Below, piece by piece: positions 36,691 through 46,506 of a stretch of 64,000 nt of DNA. Origin of the DNA: CAWAXW01 sp963786155 (GTDB taxonomy: Bacteria; Actinomycetota; CADDZG01; WHSQ01); NCBI GenBank assembly GCA_963786155.1, contig CAWAXW010000006.1, forward strand, positions 372,001 to 436,000, given 5' to 3'. The number at the start of each line of letters is the position of its first letter. Positions within the stretch are counted from its first letter, which is position 1. The notes beneath the pieces are model-generated. The model had not been told where the DNA came from, did not search any database, and saw only the letters and a program-made list of their open reading frames with translations. The position numbers and the translations under genes are program-made.

Positions 36691-37888
36691 CTCCTCATAA
36701 GCCTCCGCCACCGCGGCCGGCGAAGCCCATGTCTCGACGAATGCGCGGCCGGCTCTGCCCATGCGTTCGATCTCCTCGGGGGAGTCGAGCAAACGTTGGA
36801 TCGCCTTCGTCAGAGCCTCGCCGTCGTCCGGAGGTACCGCGATCCCGGCCCCCGCGCGCTCGACGATCCTCGCTACCTCACTGTTGTGGTCGACGCTTGC
36901 GATGAGTGGGCGACCGGCAGCCAGGATCGAATAGGTCTTGGAAGGAACACTCGAGCTCGCCAGGCCCCGCTTGAGTGGGACCAGATGGATGTCTCCCGCC
37001 GCCAGCACTTCGGGAAGCCGGTCGGCAGGCTGAAGGTCGACGAACGTCACATTCCGAAGGCCCCGGGCTTTGCGTTCGAGCTCATTCCGCTTCGCCCCTT
37101 CGCCGTTGAGCACGAAGACCACGTTCTCCTCGTGGGTGAGCGCCCCCGCGGCATCAAGGACCATGTCGAGGGATTGGGACAGTCCGATGTTGCCGGCATA
37201 CATGACGACGAGCTTGCCGGTCAGATCGATGTTCGCGGCGGTAGGCGTTCTCTCGTTCGAGGGGGCGGATCCACTTGGTGTCGACGAAGTTCGGGATGAC
37301 CCGGACCTTGGATGGGTCGGCGACCTTGTCCTCGAGGTTCAACTTCAGGTCTTCGGACAACACAGTGACGGCATCGGCGTGGCGGTAGCTCCAGCTCTCC
37401 AGGCGTTGCGCGGCCGAGATAACGCGAGGATTCGTCAGCACGCCCAACTCGATCGCAACATCCGGGAAGACGTCCTGGATGTTGAAGACGAATCGGCCGG
37501 CTCGTCTGCGTGCGATGTGGCGTCCTGCCGGGCCAAGCGTCAACGGCGGCGACACCGCGATCACGCCGTCCAGCGGCTCACCTCGGCCCCCAAGGGCTGC
37601 CGCGAGTGCGCTGAAACCGCCGAAGGCCGCGGCCCGCAACACGATGTTGCTCTTGTCGGCGACCGGAAAAGGATGGATGCGGGTCACGCTGCCCCATGGG
37701 GTCGCCTCGTGGCGCACCAGCCGGCCCTCGAAACCCTGCTCGATCCGGTGGGTGCGATACCAGGGCAACGACGTGACGACCTCGATCGTGTGGTTCCGCT
37801 CGACCAGCTCGTGAACGATGCGCGTCCACACGGCTCCGGTGGGCGCGACGTCTGGCTCGAAGTGGGGCGTGACGACGCAAAGTCTCAC
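36655..37888 (-). CDS. Glycosyltransferase family 4 (WbuB-like), one frameshift
   Basis: GT-B glycosyltransferase of about 410 residues. The GTG at 37888 overlaps the preceding glycosyltransferase stop (GTGA). The N-terminal domain reads RLCVVTPHFEPDVAPTGAVW, RRRAGRFVFNIQDVFPDVAI and SYRHADAVTVLSEDLK. The C-terminal domain reads VMYAGNIGLSQSLDMVLDA, GDIHLVPLKRGLASSSVPSK and ILAAGRPLIASVD, a pattern typical of WbuB-like enzymes that add amino sugars. A one-base insertion near 37237 joins the halves. It is the last gene of a three-glycosyltransferase operon (40128 to 36655). Confidence 0.84.
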
Positions 37889-39043
37889 AGCGTCGTTCCG
37901 AGCGCGTGGTGATAGGCATCTTCGAGTATGTCGGCGGCGCGATCCCACGTGAATTCGGCAGCTCGCTCGACCCCGGCCTTCGACAACTTGGTGCGAAGCT
38001 CCTCGTCGGTGAGCAGGTCGCCCATCGTCTCGGCCCACTCGTCCGCGTTGTCGGGCGACAGCAAGATCCCAGCGTGTCCGACAACCTCGGGGATGGCGCT
38101 CACGTCGGAGGCGATCACGGGTACCCCTCGGGACATCGCTTCCAGGATCGGGGCCCCGAAGCCCTCGAAGCGCGACGGGAAGGCCAGAGCCGTGGCGTGG
38201 TGATAAAGGGCATCGAGATCGACGCGCCGGCACATAGCCGAGCCTTCGAACATGATCCTCGATCTCGAGGTTGCGGATCTCCTGCGTGATCCGCGCTTCC
38301 ATCGACCGGGCGGTGGCCCATTGCGTGCCACCCTTCGCACCCGTCAACACAAGCGAGATGCCGGGATGATCGTTGCGCAGGCGCGCGAATGCTTCCAGGA
38401 GCACGAGATGGTTCTTGTGGGGATAAGTCGCCGCCGGATAGAGGAAATAGGGGCCGGCAAGGTCGTAGCGGCTTCGCACCTCGCGCGTGCGGGCTCCTTT
38501 CCTTCACGCGGTGAGATGCCGTGCGGCACGCTGAGGACGATGCTCGGATCGATGTTGAGCCGTTCGATCACGGTCCGGCGTGAGAACTCGCTCGGAGTAA
38601 GGATCAGCCGCGCAGCCTCGGCGGAGCGCCACATCATCGTGCGTAGGAACGCGAGCTTCGTGCCGCGTGAAGTACTCCGGATAGAACAGGTATTGCAAGT
38701 CATGGATGGTCAGGACGGGCCGGGAAGGACGGATCAACGGCAGGACCCCACCCGCGTGATGCACCATGTCGATGTTTCGCTTCTTGACCTGTAGCGATAG
38801 CCACGCATGCTCGCCGGCAACCACTCGCGTGGGCTTGGACTTGCCACGCATCGGGCCGTAGACCGTTTCGAAGGTCTTGGCGAGCTCGGGATACGCACTG
38901 CCGAACTGAGGCAAGGCGAACAACGTGTATTCCAGGTCCGAAGCGCGTTCGGCCAGACCGCTGAGCAGTCGGACCGTGTAGGTCTCGGAGCCTCCGACGA
39001 CCCCCGGGACCATCCACAGAAGATTGATACCAACGCGCTTCAT
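37885..39043 (-). CDS. Glycosyltransferase family 4, three frameshifts
   Basis: GT-B glycosyltransferase of about 385 residues, ATG at 39043 overlapping the upstream glycosyltransferase stop (ATGA). Blocks in order are VGINLLWMVPGVVGGSETY, LTIHDLQYLFYPEYF, MMWRSAEAARLILTPSEFSR, YFLYPAATYPHKNHLVLLEA and FPSRFEGFGAPILEAMSRGV, with the donor-site EGFGxPxLE. Frame changes lie near 38668, 38485 and 38235; the first and last are one-base insertions and the middle one equals plus two or minus one in a CG repeat. The fold and motif order are intact after correction. Confidence 0.82.
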
Positions 39044-40128
39044 CCAACGACCTCGCGATACACCTCGTGAACCAGCCGTGCGCTGCGCTCCCAGGGGAAC
39101 TCGGCGGCCCGGCTCGGCCCGCCCTCGGCGAGCTTGCGAGCCAAGACGTCATCATCTAGTACCCGAGAGACCGCATCGCGTATCGCAACTTCATCGCGGG
39201 GCTCGATGAGAACTGCGGAGTCGCCCGCCAACTCCTCCGTAGACGTCCCTTTCGACGTGATCACCGGCGTCCCCTGCGCCATCGCCTCCAATACCGGCAG
39301 TCCGAACCCTTCGAGCAGGCTCGGGAACACGAAGACGCTCGAAGCTTTGTACAGACCCGGCAGGTCGAGACCGTCCACGAAACCGAGAGCCCGGACGCGC
39401 TCCGCCCCTCGGATGAGCTGGTCTAGGTCCTCGTTCCACCCGCGTGGTCCAACAAGAACGAGCTCCGCGTCCGTCTTCACGCCTTTCCACGCGCGCAGGA
39501 GGGCCGGCAGGTTCTTGCGAGGCTCGATCGTGCCGACCCAAAGGACGAAGCGGCCCGCAAGCTCATACTTCGCACGAACTCGGGCCGCCTCATCGTCGGG
39601 CGCGGGGGCGAGGTCCACTCCCTGGTGAACGAGCCGCAGCTTGCCGGTATCGAACCCCACCTCCTTGCAGTGCTCCAGAGTTGCCGTCGAGGAGCACATG
39701 ACGACGTCCACGTCCTTGACCGCCAGACGCAACCCCGCCTCGAAGAACTTGAGTCCCCGTGGCGTGAAGTGTTCCGGGTGCTTCAGGAACAAAAGATCGT
39801 GCAGCGTAAGAACGAGCGGAACGGATCGCGGAGGGATGGCGAGTGTCGTCGCGTGAACGACGTCGACAGGGCCGGTAGCGCGTTCGACCTGGGGCTTGCG
39901 CCACCGATGCCACGACTCGTACATAAGGACTCTGGGCAAGGGGAGGTGGCGAACGGCGATGGGCGGAGCGAACTCCCGCGGCGGCGGCGCCCGGTGGCGA
40001 GCTGTGACGCCGACGAGGTCCAGGTCCTCGTGTGAGCGGAGTGCCCGCGCCATCCCCAGAGCCGCGACCGCGGTTCCCCCCGGCACACGGTGCCAGCACT
40101 GTTCGAGCGTCAGGGCGACACGCATCAT
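39040..40128 (-). CDS. Glycosyltransferase family 4
   Basis: Intact GT-B enzyme of 362 residues that opens the three-glycosyltransferase operon. Features are GGTAVAALGMARALRSHEDL, VDVVHATTLAIPP, VLTLHDLLFLKHPEHF, FVLWVGTIEPRKNLPALLRA with the conserved GTxEPRKN, and FPSLLEGFGLPVLEAMAQGT. GTxEPRKN is common in mannosyl- and rhamnosyltransferases, but specificity cannot be assigned. The start lies 20 bp from the GTG of the divergent epimerase gene, so any promoters overlap. A preceding ATG one codon later (MRVALT) is an equally good start. Confidence 0.86.
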   Translation of the reverse strand: MMRVALTLEQCWHRVPGGTAVAALGMARALRSHEDLDLVGVTARHRAPPPREFAPPIAVRHLPLPRVLMYESWHRWRKPQVERATGPVDVVHATTLAIPPRSVPLVLTLHDLLFLKHPEHFTPRGLKFFEAGLRLAVKDVDVVMCSSTATLEHCKEVGFDTGKLRLVHQGVDLAPAPDDEAARVRAKYELAGRFVLWVGTIEPRKNLPALLRAWKGVKTDAELVLVGPRGWNEDLDQLIRGAERVRALGFVDGLDLPGLYKASSVFVFPSLLEGFGLPVLEAMAQGTPVITSKGTSTEELAGDSAVLIEPRDEVAIRDAVSRVLDDDVLARKLAEGGPSRAAEFPWERSARLVHEVYREVVG

Positions 40129-40148
40129 TTGGCGACTACCATTACGCG

Positions 40149-41108
40149 GTGGATAACTGGGGCGACAACAGGGTTCTCGTAACCGGAGGGTCGGGTTTCG
40201 TTGGGCAGGCCGTCTTGAGCGGCCTCGCAGAGCGAGGCGCGGGAGCCGTGATCGCCCCCACCCACTCCGACTACGACCTCACGCGGGGTGAAGAGGTCAA
40301 GAAGATGTTCGCTCACGCGGAGCCCGACGTAGTCATCCATCTTGCAGCCAGGGTAGGGGGCATCGGGGCAAACATGGCCCATCCCGCCGAGCTCTACCTC
40401 GACAACCTGCTGATGGGGACCTACCTCCTCGAAGAAGCACGAACGACCGGAGTGGCCAAGACGGTGCTGCTCGGCACGATATGCGCCTACCCGAAGTTCA
40501 CCCCCGTCCCATTCTCCGAGGACGAGCTGTGGAACGGCTATCCGGAGGAGACCAACGCGCCCTACGGCCTCGCCAAGAAGGCTCTGCTCGTGCACGCCCA
40601 AGCGAATCATCAGCAGTACGGACAGAACAGCATCTACTTGCTTCCGACCAATCTCTACGGGCCGCGCGACAAGTTCCATCCCTCGGTTAGCCACGTGATC
40701 CCCGCGCTTATTAAGAAGTGCGTCGACGCAAAGGAGGAGGGGGCCGACGCGATCGACGTCTGGGGGACCGGACGCGCCACCCGCGAGTTCCTCTATGTCG
40801 ACGATGCAGCCGAAGGGATCTTGCTCGCAACCGAGCTCTACGACGAACCGGAACCTGTGAACCTCGGCTCCAATCTCGAGGTGACCATCGCGGAGATCGC
40901 CACGACCATCTCCCGACTGGTCGGGTTCGAAGGAGAGCTGCACTGGGATCCATCCAAGCCGGACGGTCAGCCTAGGCGCCGGGTCGACCCGACACGAGCA
41001 GAGAAGGCGTTCGGGTTCAAAGCGCAGACCTCACTCGAGGATGGGCTGAGGACGACCATCGACTGGTACATGTCCCACCGGGCCGAGGCGGAATCCCACC
41101 CATTTTGA
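40149..41108 (+). CDS. GDP-L-fucose synthase-like NAD-dependent epimerase/reductase
   Basis: Short-chain dehydrogenase/reductase of 319 residues related to GDP-4-keto-6-deoxymannose 3,5-epimerase-reductase. The GTG at 40149 directly precedes the nucleotide-binding VLVTGGSGFVGQAVL. HLAARVGGIGANMAHPAELY is typical of the GDP-fucose synthase group; the catalytic Tyr-Lys is in APYGLAKKALL and the substrate-side block is LPTNLYGPRDKFHPSVSHVI. The usual SSCIYP is replaced by GTICAYPKF. It belongs with the GDP-sugar genes at 44.6-46.5 kb. The 4,6-dehydratase that would supply its substrate is not in the window. Confidence 0.82.
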   Translation: MDNWGDNRVLVTGGSGFVGQAVLSGLAERGAGAVIAPTHSDYDLTRGEEVKKMFAHAEPDVVIHLAARVGGIGANMAHPAELYLDNLLMGTYLLEEARTTGVAKTVLLGTICAYPKFTPVPFSEDELWNGYPEETNAPYGLAKKALLVHAQANHQQYGQNSIYLLPTNLYGPRDKFHPSVSHVIPALIKKCVDAKEEGADAIDVWGTGRATREFLYVDDAAEGILLATELYDEPEPVNLGSNLEVTIAEIATTISRLVGFEGELHWDPSKPDGQPRRRVDPTRAEKAFGFKAQTSLEDGLRTTIDWYMSHRAEAESHPF

Positions 41109-42157
41109 AGGTTGCGCTCGACGCGACCCCTTTACTCGACGTTACGACGGGTGTCGCGCGCTACACGTCTGAGCTCGCGGCGGGCCTCGAACGAAGAGGC
41201 ATTGACCTAACGCGTTACGTGATCTCGGCGCGAGGCAAGCCCGCCTTCGATGCGCGCACCTTGCGGGCTCCTGCGCGACTCGTACAACGGTCGTGGCAGT
41301 GGTTGGGCCGGCCCCGCATCGAGAGACTCGTGGGGCAGGTCGACCTCGTACACGCGACTAACTTCGTGTTGCCCTCGCTCGGAGACCTGCCGGGGGTCGT
41401 GACGGTGCACGACCTTTCCTTCGAACGCGACGACACGTTCCCTGGGGGCGAACGCCTCCGTACCCTCGTTCCGTGGTCGGTGCGCCGAGCCGCGAAAGTG
41501 CTCACGCCCACCGAGACGATCGCCGCGGAGCTTTGTGACCGCTACTCCCTGGGTCGCGATCGCGTAGCCGTTACTCACGAGGGCGTGGCCGCGACCTTCT
41601 TCGGCGCGACCCCTTTGTCCGACGGCGCGCTGAACGAGCTCGGGCTCCGCCGGCCGTTCGCCGTCGCGGTCGGCACGATCGAGCCGCGCAAGAATCTCCC
41701 GCGCCTCTTGCAGGCATGGACGTCCGTTCGCGCCGAGCTTGACGGGTGGGTCCTCGCGCTCGCTGGGCCCAAGGGATGGGGACCGCAGCTGCCCCCCACC
41801 CCGGGGGTCGTCCCGATCGGCTGGGTCGACGACGGCACGCTGCCGGGCTTGCTCGCTGCGGCCGAGCTCTTCTGCTACCCCTCGCTCTACGAGGGTTTTG
41901 GGCTGCCGCCCCTCGAAGCCATGGCCGCGGGGACCCCCGCCGTCGTGGGGCGGTATTCGGCCGCCGCCGAGGTGCTCGGCGACGCCGTTCGCCTCGTGGA
42001 CCCCCTCGACGTCGAGGACATCGCCGCGGGGATCCTGGAGACCGCCTCGGGACGCAGCAGCTCCGGGATGGTCGTACGAGGCCGGGCCCGGGCGACCGAG
42101 TTCAGCTGGGACCGCACCGCAGGCGCGACCATTGAGGCGTACCGCAGCGTTCTCTAA
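41105..42157 (+). CDS. Glycosyltransferase family 4
   Basis: GT-B enzyme of 350 residues with a TTG start overlapping the epimerase stop (TTGA). Motifs include KVALDATPLLDVTTGVARYT, QVDLVHATNFVLPSLGDLPG, VVTVHDLSFERDDTFPGG, AVAVGTIEPRKNLPRLLQAW and CYPSLYEGFGLPPLEAMAAG. It is close in type to the glycosyltransferase at 39040-40128, with the same GTIEPRKN signature. Coupling to the GDP-fucose synthase-like gene suggests it may transfer the GDP-deoxyhexose, but this is inferred from position only. Confidence 0.86.
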   Translation: MKVALDATPLLDVTTGVARYTSELAAGLERRGIDLTRYVISARGKPAFDARTLRAPARLVQRSWQWLGRPRIERLVGQVDLVHATNFVLPSLGDLPGVVTVHDLSFERDDTFPGGERLRTLVPWSVRRAAKVLTPTETIAAELCDRYSLGRDRVAVTHEGVAATFFGATPLSDGALNELGLRRPFAVAVGTIEPRKNLPRLLQAWTSVRAELDGWVLALAGPKGWGPQLPPTPGVVPIGWVDDGTLPGLLAAAELFCYPSLYEGFGLPPLEAMAAGTPAVVGRYSAAAEVLGDAVRLVDPLDVEDIAAGILETASGRSSSGMVVRGRARATEFSWDRTAGATIEAYRSVL

Positions 42158-42194
42158 AGAGGGAGTCGTTGTAGGACGACAGGTAGTGCTCACC

Positions 42195-44109
42195 ATGCGG
42201 TTCTTCCAGACGCACGTTTCCCGGGCCCTGCGGATCGCCTCGATCGGGGCGATCGTGGCCGGCGCGCTCGCCTTTGCGGCCCCCGCGTCGGCGGGCAAGA
42301 AGGTCGAAGTCAGCGGAGGCGGCTGGGGTCACGGGATAGGGATGTCCCAGTACGGCGCCTACGGCCGGGCCCAGAACGGTGCGAGCGCGGAGTCGATCCT
42401 GACCACCTACTACTCGGGCACTTCCGTCTCCCAAGAGAAGATGCCGCGCCGGATCCGGGTCGGGCTCCTGCAGTATCAGAACTACGTCGGCGTCGGGTCG
42501 TCTGCGCTCACCGAGAACGGTGGGCGCCTCTCGTGGCACACCGCGACCGGCAAGGTAGCCGCGGGCGGACCGGGCGTCACTTGGAAGGTCGAAGCGAGTC
42601 CCACCGGCGGCGTGCGCCTCTATCGCAACGGCGAGCAAGTGAAGAACAACGGCGTCGGCGTGTTCGGGGGGCCTGGCGATCCGCTCTTTGCGCATTACGT
42701 AAAGCACGGCTCCCTAATCCGCATATCGGAGAAGGGTCGCAACTACGCGTATGGCCAGATGGAGTTCGATCCATACTCGTCGAGTCGCTGCGGTGCGGGT
42801 TTCTGCCTGCGTCTCGTTGTCTCGCTGGGCATGCAGCAATACCTCTATGGATTGGGTGAAGTGCCGTCGTCGTGGCCGCAGGCGGTATTGCAAGCTCAAG
42901 CGATCGCGGGCCGTACCTATGCCTTCGAGAAGGTCAATCGTTCCGGTCAGAACCGCGAGCCGTGTGGGTGCGCGGTCTACGACTCGACCTACGACCAGGC
43001 CTACGTGGGCGACTCCAAGCGCGACGCGTACTGGGAGCAGTGGAAGGGCGCGGTAGACGCGACGAAAGGCCAAGTTGTTCTCTACAAGGGAGGATCCGAT
43101 CCAGGCTCTGTACTCGTCATCGTCGGGCGGACACACCGAGCACAACGAGAACGTCTGGGGCGGAACGCCTCTTCCATACCTGCGCGGCGTCCCCGACAAG
43201 CCCGACGACGTTTCGGCCAATCCCAATCACGAATGGTCCTTCGTGTTGTCGTGGAAAGAGCTCGGCGAGCGCCTTAACGCCTCATTCGACACCGGCAAGC
43301 TCAAGCGCTTGAAGCTCGTCAAGCCCTTCGGGGTTTCCGGCCGCGTCACCGTCGTCAAGTCGGACGATCGCGGAGGCGTGCGCATCGTCGGTTCGAACAA
43401 GACGGTTCGAGTGAGCGGCTGGTCGATGCGCTCGGCGCTGAGCCTCAAGGACACCTTGTTCCGGATGGACGTCTTCAACGCGACGGGGGAGCGCTTCGTC
43501 TCGAAGCAGAAGAGGCTGAAAGGTGCTGCGGGCCGCGCTCGTTCCAAGAGCTATCTCGTTCCGAGGGACTGGCGTAAGCCGCGAGGCCGCGCCCAGAACT
43601 TCGACGTCGGGCGGATGTATTGGAACAAGGAGCTCGACAAGGTCGTGTGGCTGCACGGCCCCGTTCTGCGTGCTTACGACCGGATGGGCCGCGAGTCGTC
43701 GGGGCTCGGGATGCCCGTGTCCGACGTGTGGGGGCCGGATGCTTATCGGGGTGCAACGTTCACGCGCGGCGTGATGATCTTGTCGAAACACGGCGCCCAT
43801 ACGGTTCGGCGAGCCTTCGAGGTCGCGTACAAGAAGGTGGGAGGGCCCCGGGGCCACCTCGGAGTCCCCAAAGGCGAGGAGCGCCGAGGTCGCCAGCGAT
43901 TCGACACCGGGACCCTTTATCGCAGCGGGCGGAAGATCGTCGCGCTCTGGGGCGCGATCGACGAGCGGTATCGCTCAATCGGCGGCCCCGAGTCTCGGTG
44001 CGGTGCGCCCACTGGGATGAGGCGGGCTCAGCGCCGGGTGGTCGCTTCCTTCCGTCACGGCGAGATTGCCAGGAGCCGAACCGGCAAGCTGCGCGTCACC
44101 TGCCGCTAG
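42195..44109 (+). CDS. SpoIID/LytB-domain secreted protein with LGFP-type repeats, one frameshift
   Basis: Exported protein of about 637 residues. The ATG at 42195 begins a signal peptide (MRFFQTHVSRALRIASIGAI, cleavage near APASA). The SpoIID-like region starts with WGHGIGMSQYGAYGRAQNG and includes LGMQQYLYGLGEVPSSWPQA and LQAQAIAGRTYA, then SSSSGGHTEHNENVWGG. The C-terminal third has LGFP-like units (SSGLGMPVSDVWG, GARGHLGVPKGE-like GPRGHLGVPKGE, ESRCGAPTGM), which often bind the wall. SpoIID-type proteins are peptidoglycan lytic transglycosylases. The frame changes near 43092 at a GGATCC, one inserted base. The presence outside a sporulation context suggests wall remodelling. Confidence 0.82.
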
Positions 44110-44130
44110 CTACCCCCTACACTCCCCGGC

Positions 44131-44583
44131 ATGGCTTTAGAGGTGCCTCCTCCCGAGGCCATCCCCATAGCGGCCGGGAGCACACGTAGCAGCGTCATAT
44201 CGCTGGCGCTCGTGGTCATAAGCGTGGGCTTGTCGACCGCGGGTCATTTCACGCTCAAGAAAGCTATGACCAACGTAGGCAGGATCGGCACGGAAGAGGT
44301 CGGCCAGCTCGGGCAAACGATCACGAAGGCGGCCAAGGAACCGCTCCTCTGGGTCGGTCTCTTTCTGTTCGGGATATCCGCGCTCTTCTGGCTGGTGGTC
44401 CTGTCGCGCGTCCCGCTCTCGGTCGCGTATCCCTTCGCCGGCCTCTCTTACATAGTCATCGTGGTGCTGGACCATTACGTCCTTCACGAACACATCCCGG
44501 GCCTCCGGTGGGCGGGGGCCATCGTCGTCGCGATCGGCATCGGGTTGATCGGCATCTCCTCGAGGACGATCGCCGGAAGTTGA
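44131..44583 (+). CDS. EamA/SMR-like four-helix membrane transporter
   Basis: Small integral membrane protein of 150 residues with four hydrophobic segments (SLALVVISVGLSTAGHFTLK, LLWVGLFLFGISALFWLVVL, VAYPFAGLSYIVIVVLDHYV, WAGAIVVAIGIGLIGIS). The second half has SRVPLSVAYPFAGLSYI and LHEHIPGLRWAGAIVVAIGI, the layout of small EamA/ArnE-like flippase subunits. In this glycan cluster a lipid-linked-sugar flippase role is attractive but inferred. Its stop is 11 bp before the reductase gene. Confidence 0.75.
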   Translation: MALEVPPPEAIPIAAGSTRSSVISLALVVISVGLSTAGHFTLKKAMTNVGRIGTEEVGQLGQTITKAAKEPLLWVGLFLFGISALFWLVVLSRVPLSVAYPFAGLSYIVIVVLDHYVLHEHIPGLRWAGAIVVAIGIGLIGISSRTIAGS

Positions 44584-44593
44584 TGGCGCGGCG

Positions 44594-45520
44594 TTGAAGG
44601 TCCTGGTTACCGGCGCAGCCGGCTTCGTCGGCACTCATCTGGTCCCGGCGCTGAGGGACGCGGGGCACGAGGTCCTCGCGACGTCACATACCGAGTCGCC
44701 CGGATGCGAAGTACTCGATGTGACACGCCACGATGAGGTCGATAGGGTCATTTCTACGTTTTTGCCGGAACGCATCTTCAACCTGGCCGGCCAGGCCGGC
44801 GTCGCACGGTCGTGGAAGGACCCGGGGCTCACCTTCACCGTGAATGTCGCAGGTCCTCATCACATCCTCGAGGCCGTCCGTCGCTTCTGCCCGTCTTGTC
44901 GAGTCCACCTGCCGTGCACGAGCGACGGATACGGGATCGTCGCGCCGGAGGACTGCCCCCTAGAGGAGGACGCCCCCCTTCGTCCGGCTTCTCCCTACGC
45001 GATGAGCAAGGTCACTCAGGAGTGGGTCGGGCGCATGTTCGTCGAGGCGTTCGGCCTCCACGTTGTCGTCACGAGGGCATTCATGCACATCGGCCCCGGC
45101 CAACCTCCGTCGTTCGCGACCGGCGATTGGGCTCGCCAGATCGCACTCGCCGAAGCGGGGAAGGGTCCGCGCGAGGTGTCCATTGGCAACATCGAGGTTG
45201 CCCGCGAGCTTGGAGATGTGCGAGACGTCGTTCGCGCTTACATCGCTGCCCTGGAGAACGGACCTCCCGGCTCGGTATTCAACGTGGCAACCGGAGATGC
45301 TCGTCCCCTACGGGAGCCGCTCGAGATCCTTTTGTCCCTCGCTACTGTGCCGATGACGCCGAGAGCCGATCCCGCGAAGCAACGCCCCACCGAGCTCCCC
45401 GTGCTCGAAGGGAGCGCGGCCGCGCTCGAACGGTTGACCGGCTGGAAGCCGGAGCGTCACATCCACGAAACCCTTGCCGACGTCCTCGAATGGTGGCGAA
45501 ACGAGGTGCGAAACGCATGA
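44594..45520 (+). CDS. GDP-6-deoxy-mannose reductase-like SDR (Rmd type)
   Basis: NAD(P)-dependent reductase of 308 residues, TTG start. Motifs are VLVTGAAGFVGTHLVPAL, IFNLAGQAGVARSWKDP, SDGYGIVAPEDCPLEEDAPL, ASPYAMSKVTQEWVGRMF with the YxxxK pair, RAFMHIGPGQPPSFATGDWA and LGDVRDVVRAYIAAL. This is the pattern of GDP-4-keto-6-deoxymannose reductases that make GDP-D-rhamnose. The stop overlaps the next start (ATGA). With the guanylyltransferase-like gene downstream it suggests a GDP-deoxyhexose branch. The preceding 4,6-dehydratase is not present here. Confidence 0.8.
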   Translation: MKVLVTGAAGFVGTHLVPALRDAGHEVLATSHTESPGCEVLDVTRHDEVDRVISTFLPERIFNLAGQAGVARSWKDPGLTFTVNVAGPHHILEAVRRFCPSCRVHLPCTSDGYGIVAPEDCPLEEDAPLRPASPYAMSKVTQEWVGRMFVEAFGLHVVVTRAFMHIGPGQPPSFATGDWARQIALAEAGKGPREVSIGNIEVARELGDVRDVVRAYIAALENGPPGSVFNVATGDARPLREPLEILLSLATVPMTPRADPAKQRPTELPVLEGSAAALERLTGWKPERHIHETLADVLEWWRNEVRNA

Positions 45521-46506
45521 AGGCACTGATCCTCGCCGGCGGGTTGGGCACGCGGTTGAGGCCGCTCACGTACAGCCGCCCGAAGCATCTGCTTCCGATC
45601 GCTAACCGGCCTCACATCGACCACGTCTTCGACCTGCTGCAGGGCCATGGGATCGAGGACATCGTTCTCCTGACGTCCTACCTGGCCGAGGCCTTCGCCG
45701 ATGCCATCGAGCGGGCGACCGCGCGCGGCATGCGATTGGAGGTCACGCACGAGGCCGAGCCGCTGGGAACCGCGGGTGGCCTGAAGAACGCTCAGGGACT
45801 GCTCGACCGAGACACTTTCATCGCGCTCAATGGAGACGTTCTCACCGATTTCGATATCACCAAGGCGATCGCTTTCCACCGCGATCGGGGAGCGGAGGGA
45901 ACGATCGTGCTCACCCCAGTCGAGGACCCCTCGATCTATGGGGTCGTCCCTACGGATCCAGATGGCCGCGTAACGGGCTTCATCGAGAAGCCGCCGCGCG
46001 ACGAAGCTCCGACGAACCTCATAAATGCGGGCGTCTACATCCTGGAGTCCTCGATCCTCGATCGGGTCCCGGCGAACGAGGTGTGGTCGGCCGAGCGGCA
46101 GCTCTTTCCTCAGCTCGTGGAAGAGGGAGCCTTGTTCGCCCTCGACCTGCCCGGTTATTGGATGGACATCGGGACCCCGGACAAGTACCTCGCGGCCAAC
46201 AAGGACGCGCTGTCGGGCGCCTTCAAGACCGATGCGACATCGAACGCGACGGCGGACCGGGTTCTGTTGGACGAAGGAGCGGAGGTGGCTCCGGACGCCC
46301 GGGTATCCTTCACCTGCTTGGGTGCCGGCGCCGCAATCGAGCAAGGTGCGGTCGTGGCGTCCTCGGTCTTGCTTCCCGGAGCGATCGTGGGACGGGGTGC
46401 CCATGTGGACGGGTGCGTTCTCGGCGAGGGCGCCCGTGTGTCGCCGGGGATCAACATCGCCGGGAAGGCGTTCGGCGACCGGGAGATCATCGAGGAGGCT
46501 GTGTGA
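45517..46506 (+). CDS. Mannose-1-phosphate guanylyltransferase-like NDP-sugar pyrophosphorylase
   Basis: Nucleotidyltransferase of 329 residues. The N-terminal LILAGGLGTRLRPLTYSRPK is the nucleotide-binding signature with catalytic Arg and Lys; LNGDVLTDFD carries the metal-binding Asp, and GYWMDIGTPDKYL is the typical end of the catalytic domain. The last 80 residues form left-handed beta-helix-like repeats (VLLDEGAEVAPDARV, VVASSVLLPGAIVGRGAHVD). Family members make GDP-mannose or dTDP/UDP-glucose; GDP-mannose is favoured by the neighbouring GDP-sugar enzymes. It is coupled on both sides by ATGA/GTGA overlaps. Confidence 0.83.
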   Translation: MKALILAGGLGTRLRPLTYSRPKHLLPIANRPHIDHVFDLLQGHGIEDIVLLTSYLAEAFADAIERATARGMRLEVTHEAEPLGTAGGLKNAQGLLDRDTFIALNGDVLTDFDITKAIAFHRDRGAEGTIVLTPVEDPSIYGVVPTDPDGRVTGFIEKPPRDEAPTNLINAGVYILESSILDRVPANEVWSAERQLFPQLVEEGALFALDLPGYWMDIGTPDKYLAANKDALSGAFKTDATSNATADRVLLDEGAEVAPDARVSFTCLGAGAAIEQGAVVASSVLLPGAIVGRGAHVDGCVLGEGARVSPGINIAGKAFGDREIIEEAV

